Source: Paenibacillus sp. PL2-23 (GTDB taxonomy: Bacteria > Bacillota > Bacilli > Paenibacillales > Paenibacillaceae). From it: a stretch of DNA of 64,000 nt. This document shows positions 26,906 to 36,455 of the stretch, piece by piece (the stretch's first letter is position 1; every line of letters begins with the position of its first letter). The DNA lies in NCBI RefSeq assembly GCF_040834005.1, contig NZ_CP162129.1:4351501-4415500 (forward strand), read 5' to 3'. Below the pieces are notes generated by a model. The model was given only the letters and a program-made list of their open reading frames with translations, was not told the origin of the DNA and searched no databases. A program made the translations under genes and the position numbers.

Positions 26906-27124
26906 ATGAAAAAGCTGTTCAGGTCTCATAGTGATAACAAAGTCGCCGGCGTCTGCGGAGGAATAGCGGAATGGCTCGGCATCAGCTCCACAATCGTCAG
27001 GCTTTTGTTCGTCATCTCCGCGTTTTTCAGCTTCGGGGCGGTATTGCTGGTCTACTTCGCGGCGGCGGTGTTTGTGCCCAAGTCGCCCTACAACGAAGTG
27101 ACCTTTACGAATATTCACTATTAA
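26906..27124 (+). CDS. PspC domain protein
   Basis: 72 residues consisting only of the PspC domain: 'KKLFRSHSDNKVAGVCGGIAEWLGISSTIVRLLFVI' and a second hydrophobic segment. Such membrane proteins belong to the envelope-stress network, and a PspA gene follows 83 nt later on the same strand. AGGGAAA precedes the ATG. The 268-nt upstream gap holds no gene I can see. Confidence 0.92.
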   Translation: MKKLFRSHSDNKVAGVCGGIAEWLGISSTIVRLLFVISAFFSFGAVLLVYFAAAVFVPKSPYNEVTFTNIHY

Positions 27125-27207
27125 ACGTCGAGAAGGCTTCCTGTTTAGCCTCGTGATGGAAATGAAATTGAGCGGTCTGAATGACTACTAAAAAGGAGAC
27201 ATGTGAT

Positions 27208-27885
27208 ATGGGAATTTTGCAGCGTGTAATGAATATGACAAGGGCCGCGGCCAATGAGATGCTGGACAAGATGGAGAATCCGGTGATGATGCTTAACCAT
27301 TACTTACGAGACCTGGATGAGGAGATCGAGCGGACGGAGCGAACCCTGTTCCAGCAGCAAGCCCAGGAGCGCCTCCACTCTGCCAAGCTTGAGGAGCAGC
27401 ATGCCCAGGCCTTGTATTATGAGCGCAAGGCGGAGGGGGCCGCGGCGGAGGGACGCGAAGCGGAAGCCCGCACTGCATTGGAGGCGAAGCTGCTGTATGA
27501 GGAGCAAGCGGAAGAAACGAGAAGGCATCGCGAGCACGCGAAGCAAGCTGCAACAGAGCTTCAGCTGAAGGCTGACTCGTTGAAGGAAGAGAAGACCCGC
27601 CTGCAGGGCAAGCGGACGGAGCTTATCGCGCGCGTGCAGAAGTCGGCAGCGCTGAACGGGAGCGCCGGTGCCGGCTATGGGTCCCCTCCTCAGCTGCATG
27701 GCAGCGCGGCGGTCAAAGGCTTCGAGCGTATCGAGCAGAAGGTGCTGGAATGGGAAGCGGCTCGCGAGCTGTCCAGAGCCTCCGCGCCGGGCGGCGGCAC
27801 AGGTGGGCTTGACGCCAAGCAGGAGCAGCGCAGCGCGCTCGTGGAAGCCCAGCTTCAGCGCCTGCTGAACAAATCCGGGAGCTAG
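27208..27885 (+). CDS. pspA: PspA/IM30 family protein
   Basis: 225 residues, almost all coiled coil ('ENPVMMLNHYLRDLDEEIERTERTLFQQQ' onward), with an N-terminal amphipathic helix 'GILQRVMNMTRAAANEML', as in PspA/LiaH ESCRT-III-like membrane-stress proteins. The ATG at 27208 (AGGAGA 9 nt upstream) is chosen over an in-frame start 27 nt earlier since the family starts at MGI. A Gly/Ala-rich stretch near 185-200 interrupts the C-terminal coil. Confidence 0.9.
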   Translation: MGILQRVMNMTRAAANEMLDKMENPVMMLNHYLRDLDEEIERTERTLFQQQAQERLHSAKLEEQHAQALYYERKAEGAAAEGREAEARTALEAKLLYEEQAEETRRHREHAKQAATELQLKADSLKEEKTRLQGKRTELIARVQKSAALNGSAGAGYGSPPQLHGSAAVKGFERIEQKVLEWEAARELSRASAPGGGTGGLDAKQEQRSALVEAQLQRLLNKSGS

Positions 27886-27908
27886 TCCCCTATATAGGCT
27901 GTTGAGTA

Positions 27909-27940
27909 AAGACCGCGCTGGCAGGAGTCAGCGCGGTCTT
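27909..27940 (+). terminator. Terminator of the pspC-pspA operon
   Basis: Perfect 12-bp stem AAGACCGCGCTG / CAGCGCGGTCTT with an 8-nt loop, followed by CCCTTAT. Strong hairpin, weak T tail. Confidence 0.75.
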
Positions 27941-28142
27941 CCCTTATAGCGGGATGTAAATAAGGGCATCCTCTGGCGAGAAGCCCAATTATACGGTATG
28001 ATGGCTCGGCAGTATATGCAGACTCATACGCTACTTATGGAAAGGAAAGACAGCTCAGCGCGTTATTGATAGCCAAGCAGGCGTGGACGATTATAGCCGG
28101 CTAGCTTGGCCTCAACATGGCGCGTCCCCCGCTCAAGCACGG

Positions 28143-28160
28143 TTGTGAAATTTGTCACAA
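28143..28160. promoter_or_regulatory. Rex-type operator 1
   Basis: TTGTGAAATTTGTCACAA, nearly identical to the Rex box consensus of Firmicutes. It ends 8 nt before the predicted -35 element of the nox promoter. Confidence 0.85.
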
Positions 28161-28168
28161 ATCAGACA

Positions 28169-28197
28169 TTGTCTTTTTTAACCGGATGGCATATGAT
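28169..28197 (+). promoter_or_regulatory. SigA-type promoter of the NADH oxidase gene
   Basis: TTGTCT and TATGAT with a 17-nt spacer; the start of transcription would fall near 28204, between Rex boxes 1 and 2. The rest of the 27941-28142 interval shows no recognisable element. Confidence 0.7.
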
Positions 28198-28212
28198 AAG
28201 AGTATCAAATGA

Positions 28213-28230
28213 TTGTGAATGAAATCACAA
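28213..28230. promoter_or_regulatory. Rex-type operator 2
   Basis: TTGTGAATGAAATCACAA, a good palindrome lying just after the predicted transcription start, where bound Rex would block initiation. Confidence 0.82.
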
Positions 28231-28241
28231 AGTATCCGTGG

Positions 28242-28259
28242 TTGTGAAATTATTCACGA
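28242..28259. promoter_or_regulatory. Rex-type operator 3
   Basis: TTGTGAAATTATTCACGA, one mismatch in the right arm. Its centre is 29 nt from operator 2, in the leader of nox. Confidence 0.75.
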
Positions 28260-28319
28260 TACAAGAACCGTTGGCTCCCCCATCGAAGCATTCGGTTCAC
28301 TACCAAGGAGGAATTGCTT

Positions 28320-29657
28320 ATGACAACTCGAATCGCGGTTATTGGCTGTACACATGCCGGCACTGCTGCTATTACAGAGATGGCGAGGCTATACCCGGAC
28401 GCTCGAATTACCGTCTACGAACGGAATGATAATATTTCGTTCCTCTCGTGCGGCATCGCTCTCCATGTGAGCGGCGTTGTGCAGGACGCGCAAGGATTGT
28501 TCTACTCGTCGCCCGCGAAGCTGGAGGAGCTTGGGGTTACGACGCTCATGAAGCATGACGTGCTTGCTATTGATACGGATGCGAAGACGCTGACCGCCCG
28601 CAACCTCGTGACCGGCGAAGAGCTGACGCACGGCTATGACAAACTGATCGCAACAACAGGCTCGTGGCCGATTATTCCGAAGATGGACGGCATCGAACTG
28701 GACGGCATCGAGCTGTGCAAAAACTTTCATCACGCAAGGACGATTATCGAGCAAGCGAAGCAGGCAAAGCGCATTGCCGTCATCGGGGCCGGCTATATTG
28801 GGATCGAGCTGGTGGAGGCATTCGATATGCTGGGCAAGGACGTGACGCTTATCGATAATATGGACCGGATTCTGTACAAATATTTGGACGAGGAAATGAC
28901 GCACGCGGCCGAGCAGGCCTTCAAGGACAGAGGCGTGAAGCTGGCGCTTGGACAGACCGTCACCTCGTTCCAGGGCAATGCTGAAGGCCGCGTCTCGAAG
29001 GTTGTAACGAATCACGGCGAATACGAAGCGGATCTGGTTATTCTATGCATCGGCTTCCGGCCCAACACGGAGCTTCTGAAGGGGCAGGTCGAAATGCTGC
29101 CGAACGGCGCCATTAAGGTGGACGAATATATGCGCACCAGCAAGCCTGACGTATTCGCCGCCGGAGACAGCTGTGCCGTGCATTATAATCCAACCGGTGA
29201 GCACGCCTATATCCCGCTTGCCACAAACGCTGTACGTATGGGCACGCTCGCCGCACGCAACCTCATGCTGCCGACGGTCAAATACAGAGGCACTCAAGGC
29301 ACCTCGGGCATCAAAATCTATGACAGCAACATCGCTTCGACAGGGCTGACAGAGACGTCGGCGCTTGCTGCAGGCATGAATGTGAAAAAAGTCACAATAT
29401 CGGACAGCTATCGCCCCGAATTTATGCCAACGCATGAGCCAGTGACGCTCAAGGTTGTGTACGACGCCGACACCGGCCGCATCCTAGGCGCGCAGGTCAT
29501 GTCGAAGGTGGACTTGACGCAGTCGATTAACACGATGTCGGTCTGCATTCAGAATGGCATGACCATGGAGGAGCTTGGCTTCGTCGACTTCTTCTTCCAG
29601 CCGCATTACAACAAGCCGTGGAATGTGCTGAATCAGGCGGGGCTGAAGGCGGTGTAA
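28320..29657 (+). CDS. nox: NADH oxidase / CoA-disulfide reductase family flavoprotein
   Basis: 445 residues. FAD motif 'IAVIGCTHAGTAAI' (5-18), redox-active Cys44 in 'FLSCGIAL', NAD motif 'RIAVIGAGYIGIELVEAF', 'FAAGDSCAV' and a C-terminal dimerisation domain. A single active Cys is typical of water-forming NADH oxidases and CoA-disulfide reductases. Three Rex boxes upstream argue for NADH oxidase, since Rex derepresses at high NADH. ATG at 28320 has AAGGAGG 9 nt before it. Confidence 0.92.
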   Translation: MTTRIAVIGCTHAGTAAITEMARLYPDARITVYERNDNISFLSCGIALHVSGVVQDAQGLFYSSPAKLEELGVTTLMKHDVLAIDTDAKTLTARNLVTGEELTHGYDKLIATTGSWPIIPKMDGIELDGIELCKNFHHARTIIEQAKQAKRIAVIGAGYIGIELVEAFDMLGKDVTLIDNMDRILYKYLDEEMTHAAEQAFKDRGVKLALGQTVTSFQGNAEGRVSKVVTNHGEYEADLVILCIGFRPNTELLKGQVEMLPNGAIKVDEYMRTSKPDVFAAGDSCAVHYNPTGEHAYIPLATNAVRMGTLAARNLMLPTVKYRGTQGTSGIKIYDSNIASTGLTETSALAAGMNVKKVTISDSYRPEFMPTHEPVTLKVVYDADTGRILGAQVMSKVDLTQSINTMSVCIQNGMTMEELGFVDFFFQPHYNKPWNVLNQAGLKAV

Positions 29658-29682
29658 CGTTCTACTCTAATATGGTGAGAAA

Positions 29683-29723
29683 GGCTGCTCCAGCCGCAGA
29701 TGCATCATGCGGATGGAGCAGCC
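29683..29723. terminator. Hairpin between nox and the convergent PfpI gene
   Basis: GGCTGCTCCA pairs with TGGAGCAGCC, a perfect 10-bp stem, with an inner CCGCA/TGCGG stem. Placed between convergent genes; no T run, so termination strength is uncertain. Confidence 0.6.
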
Positions 29724-29793
29724 CTCTATGCTTCACTAAACGGCGGCGCGGGAAGCGCTGCCCGCATTTGTTCTTGCTTGCCTGCCTGGATGA

Positions 29794-30327
29794 CTACCAA
29801 GCGTTGACGCCCACCTTCTCCAGCGTTTCACTGATGAAGGCCGGCTCATCCTCTGGCGTGCGGGATGTAATCAGGTTCTGGTCGACAACGACCTTCTTGT
29901 CGATAAATCGTCCTCCCGCCTTCTCCATCTCGCTCGCAATGCCAGGATAGGAGGTAAGGGTGCGGCCTTCCAATATGCCGGCAGCCGCCAAAATTTGCGG
30001 ACCATGGCAGATGGCCGCGATGGTGATAGAGGAAGCGTCGGCCTCCTGCACGAACTGCTGGACGCTTGGATGGTCCATCAGCTTGCTTGGAGAGCTGCCT
30101 CCCGGAATAATAATAGCGGCGTAGTCCTTGGGGTTAGCTTCGTCGATCCCCAGATGCGACGTATACGAAATGGTGCCTTGTTTGCCCGTCAGCTTCTCAT
30201 CCGCCCGAAGACCGATGATGACTGTATCATGACCGTTTTTCACCATTTCATCAAACGGATTTTTCATCTCGGAATCCTCGAAGCCGTCAGCAAGCAGAAA
30301 CGCAATTTTTTTCGCCTTTGTCATCAT
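29794..30327 (-). CDS. PfpI/DJ-1 family general stress protein
   Basis: 177 residues of the DJ-1/PfpI superfamily. The nucleophile is Cys107 in 'IAAICHGPQILAAA' with adjacent His108, and the acidic partner lies in 'LLADGFEDSEM'. Bacillus YfkM (general stress protein 18) is the closest type I recall; such proteins act as proteases, chaperones or deglycases, depending on the member. ATG at 30327 follows GAGAGGAGTGATT. Monocistronic. Confidence 0.92.
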   Translation of the reverse strand: MMTKAKKIAFLLADGFEDSEMKNPFDEMVKNGHDTVIIGLRADEKLTGKQGTISYTSHLGIDEANPKDYAAIIIPGGSSPSKLMDHPSVQQFVQEADASSITIAAICHGPQILAAAGILEGRTLTSYPGIASEMEKAGGRFIDKKVVVDQNLITSRTPEDEPAFISETLEKVGVNAW

Positions 30328-30519
30328 AATCACTCCTCTCATAATGGACGATGCATCATTACCTTACCCTGAACAAGAGAGGATGAAACGAATATAAGAC
30401 TGTTGACAAGCGCTCCGGAGGGAACCCGATCTGTTGGAATAACGCAACCTTTGCCCGTCAGCAAGCGTTTAAGCTAGTAACTGTCCAACCATTAAAGGCA
30501 TGGACCAAAGGAGCGCATC

Positions 30520-31476
30520 ATGATACAAAAAACCAATCATCTCCAGAAGCTTGGGGCATTCCTGCTGGCTGGTGCCCTCACCGTTGCCGCTACGGCCTGC
30601 AGCCGCGGCCAAGAAGATAGGGTTGAAACGGCTGTTGCCACGGCGTCTGCAGAGCCGAGCATAACGCCAGAGCCTGTGCCAGCGGCAACACCGTTTGTTC
30701 AGCCTTCCGCTGAAGCTGAACCCTCCCCCTTGGCGAATGAGCCCACGGAGGGGCCGACAGCTTCGCCTGAGCCTGCGGCCACGCCAAGCGCCAAGCCCTC
30801 TTCTTCCCCGCCGACGGCCAGTGTGCCCTCAAGCTCAACGCCTTCGGTCCAGCCCACGAGCACGCCTGCTGAGAGCGTGATGCCAGCGACTGCCAAGCCA
30901 ACGCCGACAGCTGTGGCGACGCCTGTCCTTACCCCGACGCCGCAGCCTGCGCCATCGGCTGCAGCTCCGCCTTCTGCTGCAGCCTCGCCGAGGCCAACGG
31001 CAACGGGGAAGCCAGGAACGTCAGCGACGCCTTCCCCGGTGCCTTCGCCTAGTCCAACCAGCGATCCCGTTGTCGGCGATATCGCCGCCAAGCTGGCGGA
31101 CGAGCTGGAATTGCCTCCTATGAAGGCCGTCGAGAAGGATCAGATCCCTTCGTTCTACGAAGGCATCGAGACCGACAAGATGCTGGAGGAATACCTGTTC
31201 AAGCAATCCAAGATGATGCTGTCCGCCAGTGAATATTCCGTCATCAAGCTGCGGTCAGAAGATGATTACGCCGCTGCTGAAGCCGCCTTCCGGTTCCGCG
31301 CAGAGACCATTATGAAGAGCTTCGAGCATTATGTGGAGGATCAGTACGAGCTTGCGAGCCAATATCAGATCATCCGCAGCGGTCCCTATGTGCTGTTCTC
31401 CATCTCTGATCAGCAGGAACAAATGGCGAGCCTGTTTTATTCCTTTTTCATAGAAGACGGCAAGGCTTTGAAGTGA
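30520..31476 (+). CDS. Lipoprotein with Pro/Thr/Ser-rich stalk and DUF4358-like domain
   Basis: 318 residues. Signal peptide with lipobox 'VAATACS' (Cys27), then a roughly 150-residue stretch of Pro, Ser, Thr and Ala that is probably an extended cell-wall-spanning stalk, then a C-terminal domain (about 185-318) resembling DUF4358 ('YQIIRSGPYVLFSISDQQEQMASLFYSFF'). Function unknown. Its last 40 nt overlap the end of the convergent alpha-galactosidase gene. AAAGGAG lies 9 nt before the ATG. Confidence 0.82.
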   Translation: MIQKTNHLQKLGAFLLAGALTVAATACSRGQEDRVETAVATASAEPSITPEPVPAATPFVQPSAEAEPSPLANEPTEGPTASPEPAATPSAKPSSSPPTASVPSSSTPSVQPTSTPAESVMPATAKPTPTAVATPVLTPTPQPAPSAAAPPSAAASPRPTATGKPGTSATPSPVPSPSPTSDPVVGDIAAKLADELELPPMKAVEKDQIPSFYEGIETDKMLEEYLFKQSKMMLSASEYSVIKLRSEDDYAAAEAAFRFRAETIMKSFEHYVEDQYELASQYQIIRSGPYVLFSISDQQEQMASLFYSFFIEDGKALK

Positions 31477-33653
31477 TAACATCTGCTGGCGTAATCGCCA
31501 TGGAACTGCGGGGTTGGCATGCCGGCGTACATGAGGTCATCGCCTCCATACGGCGTGCCGTCAGAGCCCTCCAGGCGGTATTGCTTGTCCGGCGCCAAGC
31601 CTTGCAGCTTAATCCGGCTTAGCCGCGCATGCGCCTCCTGCAGGACGGAGACGAATACGACGAACGCCTCGTCCTTCGCCTTCGACACGAACATCCACGC
31701 GGTCTCATTCCCCTCGAATGGGCTGAGCAGTCGATAGAAATCGCCGAACTGCACGAGGTGACGAATATTTTTGTACAGCTGGACCTGCTCCTTGACTATC
31801 TCGTTCTCCTCCGCTGTGAACTTGGTGAGGTCGAGCTCGTAGCCGAAGTTGCCGGACAACGCCACATTGCCTCTCGTTTCAAGCGAGGTGACCCGTCCCA
31901 CCTGATGGTTAGGCACCGCAGACACATGGGCGCCCATGGAGCTGACGGGGTACACAATGCTTGTGCCGTATTGAATCTTCAGCCTGGAGACCGCGTCAGA
32001 ATTGTCGCTCGTCCACGTCTGCGGCATGTAATACAGCATACCGGGATCGAAGCGGCCGCCTCCGCCCGAGCAGCTCTCGAACAGGACATGCGGGAACGCC
32101 GTCGTAATGCGCTCCAGCACGGAGTATAGCCCCAGCATATAGCGATGGGCCGTCTCACGCTGGCGCTCAGGGGGCAGCTTCGCGGAGCCGATCTCGGTCA
32201 TGTTGCGGTTCATATCCCATTTCACATACGTGATTGGCGCGCTGGACAATATAGCGGAGATTGTGCTCACTATATGCTGCTGCACATCCTCACGCGACAC
32301 ATCCAGAATGAGCTGCTGGCGCGCCTGTGTCCGGCGCCGGCCTTCAACATGCAGGCACCAGTCGGGATGCGCCCGGTACAGCTCGCTGTCCGGAGAGATC
32401 ATCTCCGGCTCGAACCAGAGGCCGAACGACAAGCCGAGCCTGTTGACGCGGGCGACCAAATCCTCGAGTCCGTTCGGCAGCTTGCGGCGGTCAACGAACC
32501 AATCTCCCAGCGACGTGCGGTCGTCGTCGCGCTTGCCGAACCAGCCGTCGTCCAGCACGAACAGCTCAATGCCAAGCTCGCTTCCGGCTTGTGCGATTGA
32601 CTCGATTTTGTCCGCGTCAAAGTTAAAGTAGGTGGCCTCCCAGTTGTTGACCAGGATTGGCCGAGCCTGATCGCGGAACGTGCCGCGGCACAGCCGTGAG
32701 CGGTACAAATCATGATAGGTGCGGGACATGCCGCCGATGCCCTGGTCGGAGAATACGATAATCGCCTCCGGCGTCTGGAACGAATCGCCGGGCTCCAGCA
32801 GCCAGCTGAAATCAAACGGATTGATGCCGGCGAACAGGCGGGCGCTGTGGAACTGATCCACCTCGGTCCCGGCGGCAAAGCTGCCGCTGTATACCAGGCT
32901 GACGCCATACGCGCTGCCATGCTCCTCTGTCGCGCCTTCCGACAGCAGCGCGACAAACGGATTCTGCATATGGCTGCTGGAGCCTCTCCGGCTCTCCACT
33001 GATTGCATGCCCGGCACCAGACGGCGGCGGTGAATATAGCGCTCGCGCGCCCATGTGCCCGACAGCTGAAGCTGCTCGTACCGATCATCCGCCATATCCA
33101 GACTCATGCTGAGAGCGCGAAGCACCTTAAGCGGACCGCCGCCCGTATTGAGCAGGCGAGCGGATCTCGCGATTGCGTCGGAATCCCGGAATACCGTGTA
33201 GGAAAGCATCACCTGCAGCCCCGCATGCTCGTCCTTCAGCGTAATCTCCAGCGTCTCAGCCTCGTCGTCCTGCTCTGTGTAGACAGCAGGCAAGCCCTCC
33301 AGCGCCGGCTTGCCCGGCACGATGCGATGGGAAGCATAGAGCAGCTCCGTAACGGTGGAGCCGTCGGCCAGCTGCACCTGAAGCGCTGGCGTGCGGAAGT
33401 CCGAGCCGCCATAGGACGGGTATTCCTGCGGCAGCGTGTCCAGCGACAAGGCCAGCTCCTCCAGGTCCGGATTCGGCGAGAAGGAGGCTCTGCCCTGAAG
33501 CTCCAGCAGCCGCTCCAGCCCGTGTCCGCTTACCTTCCTCCCCCAATACAAATGTGCCAAGTAGCCTTGCTTGGTCACCTTCATCGCATAGCTCGTGTTC
33601 TTCGATTGCAGATGGAAGACGGAGCTCTCTTGCAAATATTGAATACCCATCAT
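31437..33653 (-). CDS. Alpha-galactosidase, glycoside hydrolase family 36
   Basis: 738 residues, cytoplasmic, the size of AgaA/AgaN/RafA tetrameric enzymes. The nucleophile is Asp480 in 'YVKWDMNRNMTE' and the acid/base Asp550 in 'TWTSDNSDAVSRL', almost the same numbers as in the Geobacillus enzymes. 'FVLDDGWFGKRDDD' and 'WFEPEMISPDS' bind substrate. It hydrolyses raffinose-type alpha-galactosides. It follows a LacI regulator by 31 nt. No sugar transporter is adjacent. Confidence 0.95.
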   Translation of the reverse strand: MMGIQYLQESSVFHLQSKNTSYAMKVTKQGYLAHLYWGRKVSGHGLERLLELQGRASFSPNPDLEELALSLDTLPQEYPSYGGSDFRTPALQVQLADGSTVTELLYASHRIVPGKPALEGLPAVYTEQDDEAETLEITLKDEHAGLQVMLSYTVFRDSDAIARSARLLNTGGGPLKVLRALSMSLDMADDRYEQLQLSGTWARERYIHRRRLVPGMQSVESRRGSSSHMQNPFVALLSEGATEEHGSAYGVSLVYSGSFAAGTEVDQFHSARLFAGINPFDFSWLLEPGDSFQTPEAIIVFSDQGIGGMSRTYHDLYRSRLCRGTFRDQARPILVNNWEATYFNFDADKIESIAQAGSELGIELFVLDDGWFGKRDDDRTSLGDWFVDRRKLPNGLEDLVARVNRLGLSFGLWFEPEMISPDSELYRAHPDWCLHVEGRRRTQARQQLILDVSREDVQQHIVSTISAILSSAPITYVKWDMNRNMTEIGSAKLPPERQRETAHRYMLGLYSVLERITTAFPHVLFESCSGGGGRFDPGMLYYMPQTWTSDNSDAVSRLKIQYGTSIVYPVSSMGAHVSAVPNHQVGRVTSLETRGNVALSGNFGYELDLTKFTAEENEIVKEQVQLYKNIRHLVQFGDFYRLLSPFEGNETAWMFVSKAKDEAFVVFVSVLQEAHARLSRIKLQGLAPDKQYRLEGSDGTPYGGDDLMYAGMPTPQFHGDYASRCYHFKALPSSMKKE

Positions 33654-33684
33654 GATAAACCTCCCGATTTTGATTGCATTTGTA

Positions 33685-34788
<1,104 letters not shown>

Positions 34789-34916
34789 ATGGCTCTTTTG
34801 TTCACAATACATAAAATCGGGTAATAAGCAGGAGAGAAAACTTCCGCAAGCTGCAACCTTTCCACCCCGAGCCATCGTCTTAGTATAAGAACAAAGAACG
34901 AACAGGAGTGATCCCT

Positions 34917-35639
34917 ATGAAGAAGCTGCTGACGCTGCTCTTCCTGTCCGCGGCCCTCGTATTATCGAGCTGCTCCGGCTCTACAGCCAATAATGAATCA
35001 CCGTCAGAAGGGGAGTCGCCGTCGCCGTCTCCTGCTGCTACCCCTTCAGCGGACGGAGGCGCCGCCCAGCCAACGGCCTCTCCTCCAGCAGAGACCCCGA
35101 CATCGGACGCCGAGGGCGATAAGGCCAGCCCAGACAAAGGGGCTGCCGAACCGGAGGATGGCGCGGCCGCCGTTATCGAGGCACTGAAGAGCAAGAACAT
35201 AGAGGCGCTGAAGAAGCTTGTGCATCCCGAGCATGGCGTACGCTTCTCCCCCTATGCCCATATCGACAGCGAGAATGCTGTCCATTTCGAGGCGGGCAAG
35301 CTTCCTGACCTGGATGACCCCTCCGTCTTCACTTGGGGCGTATTCGATGGCTCCGGCGAGCCCATCAAGCTGACCTTCGGGAAATATTACGAGCGCTTCG
35401 TCTATGATCACGACTATGCGAACGCGGCAGAGATCGGGTGGGATACCCTAATCGGCAGCGGCAACACCACGCCGAACCTGAAGGAGCTGTATCCGGACAG
35501 CTACCTCGTTGACTACCATTTCCCAGGCTTTGACGAAAAATACGAAGGCATGGACTGGGCCAGCCTTATTCTTGTGCTGGAGCAGCATGAGGGCAGCTGG
35601 TACGTAAGCGCGATCGTCCACTCCGCATGGACGATCTAA
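34917..35639 (+). CDS. Secreted lipoprotein of unknown function
   Basis: 240 residues. Signal peptide with lipobox 'LVLSSCS' (Cys19), a Ser/Pro/Ala/Glu-rich linker (about 25-80), then a domain of about 155 residues containing 'EALKSKNIEALKKLVHPEHGVRFSPYAHI' and 'SWYVSAIVHSAWTI'. The second block resembles the NTF2-like 'HPEKGVRFSPY' type of Bacillales lipoproteins, which have no assigned function. ATG at 34917 has AGGAG 9 nt upstream. Confidence 0.82.
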   Translation: MKKLLTLLFLSAALVLSSCSGSTANNESPSEGESPSPSPAATPSADGGAAQPTASPPAETPTSDAEGDKASPDKGAAEPEDGAAAVIEALKSKNIEALKKLVHPEHGVRFSPYAHIDSENAVHFEAGKLPDLDDPSVFTWGVFDGSGEPIKLTFGKYYERFVYDHDYANAAEIGWDTLIGSGNTTPNLKELYPDSYLVDYHFPGFDEKYEGMDWASLILVLEQHEGSWYVSAIVHSAWTI

Positions 35640-35652
35640 CATCAACGCAAAG

Positions 35653-35695
35653 AAGGCATGAAAGCATCGAATTAACCGATGCCTTCATGCCTTTT
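35653..35695 (+). terminator. Terminator after the lipoprotein gene
   Basis: AAGGCATG pairs with CATGCCTT around an inner GCATCG/CGATGC stem, followed by TTTTGGG. Confidence 0.8.
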
Positions 35696-35750
35696 GGGCG
35701 TGCCTAAGTTGTGCTCAGGACTTAACAACGGGGTTCAGACACGCCATAGC

Positions 35751-36344
35751 TTACGTATGCTTCTCTCGCGAAGGGACAGGAGCCGCGTTCGCGTCAGGCT
35801 TTGCTTGCGGCGACTGCTGAGGCTTGGCATTGTTTGAAGAGCCGTTGTGCTGGTTATGCTCATGTCGAGCCTTCCACCTGCGATGCTCTTTGCCGCCATG
35901 CACCTTCATCAGCTCCTCGCGGAGCTGCTCCTCCGTCTTGCCGTCCGTCTGAATGCCATGCTTCCCGGCTATCTTCTGCAGATGCTCCAGCCGCTTGGCT
36001 TGATGCTCCGCCTTGAACGCTTCCCACTTCTCCTTGTTGGCCTCCTTGGCTACGGCAAGCTCGTCCTTGAGCTGCTGCGCCGACTTGCCTTCGGTCTCAA
36101 TGCCGAAGTACTCCGCCATCGCCTGAAGCTTCTTCAGCCGGTACGCCTCGAAATCCTCCTTGGACATGTGGATACGGTGGCGTTCAGCTTCAGCCACTTC
36201 ACCCTCGCCCTTAACGTTCAGCTCCTCAGTCGGCGCCGCAGCAGTTGGCGCTTGCCCGGCATAAGCCGGCGCCGCCTGCCAGATCGAAGCTCCCGCGATA
36301 ACTGCAGCTACAGCGCACAGGATGGCTTTCCCGTATGTCTTCAT
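35751..36344 (-). CDS. Secreted Lys/Glu/His-rich protein with two internal repeats
   Basis: 197 residues. A signal peptide ('AILCAVAAVIAGASIWQAAPAYA') is followed by a charged helical region with two copies of a roughly 48-residue unit: 'RLKKLQAMAEYFGIETEGKSAQQLKDEL' and 'RLEHLQKIAGKHGIQTDGKTEEQLREEL'. The C-terminus is rich in His, Asn, Gln and Pro. Each unit resembles a short helix-turn with a GxxTxGK turn, seen in spore/cell-wall-associated repeats. I do not recognise a family. Start ATG 36344 after GAGGGGTGAG. Confidence 0.78.
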   Translation of the reverse strand: MKTYGKAILCAVAAVIAGASIWQAAPAYAGQAPTAAAPTEELNVKGEGEVAEAERHRIHMSKEDFEAYRLKKLQAMAEYFGIETEGKSAQQLKDELAVAKEANKEKWEAFKAEHQAKRLEHLQKIAGKHGIQTDGKTEEQLREELMKVHGGKEHRRWKARHEHNQHNGSSNNAKPQQSPQAKPDANAAPVPSREKHT

Positions 36345-36455
36345 TGGCTGACTCACCCCTCTATCGCAAAAGTATGCAGAGGGTCCTCGCGAAGAGAACC
36401 CCTCCTCTGGCATATTGTTCCCATGCATACATGGCCATAGACATCAATCAACAAA

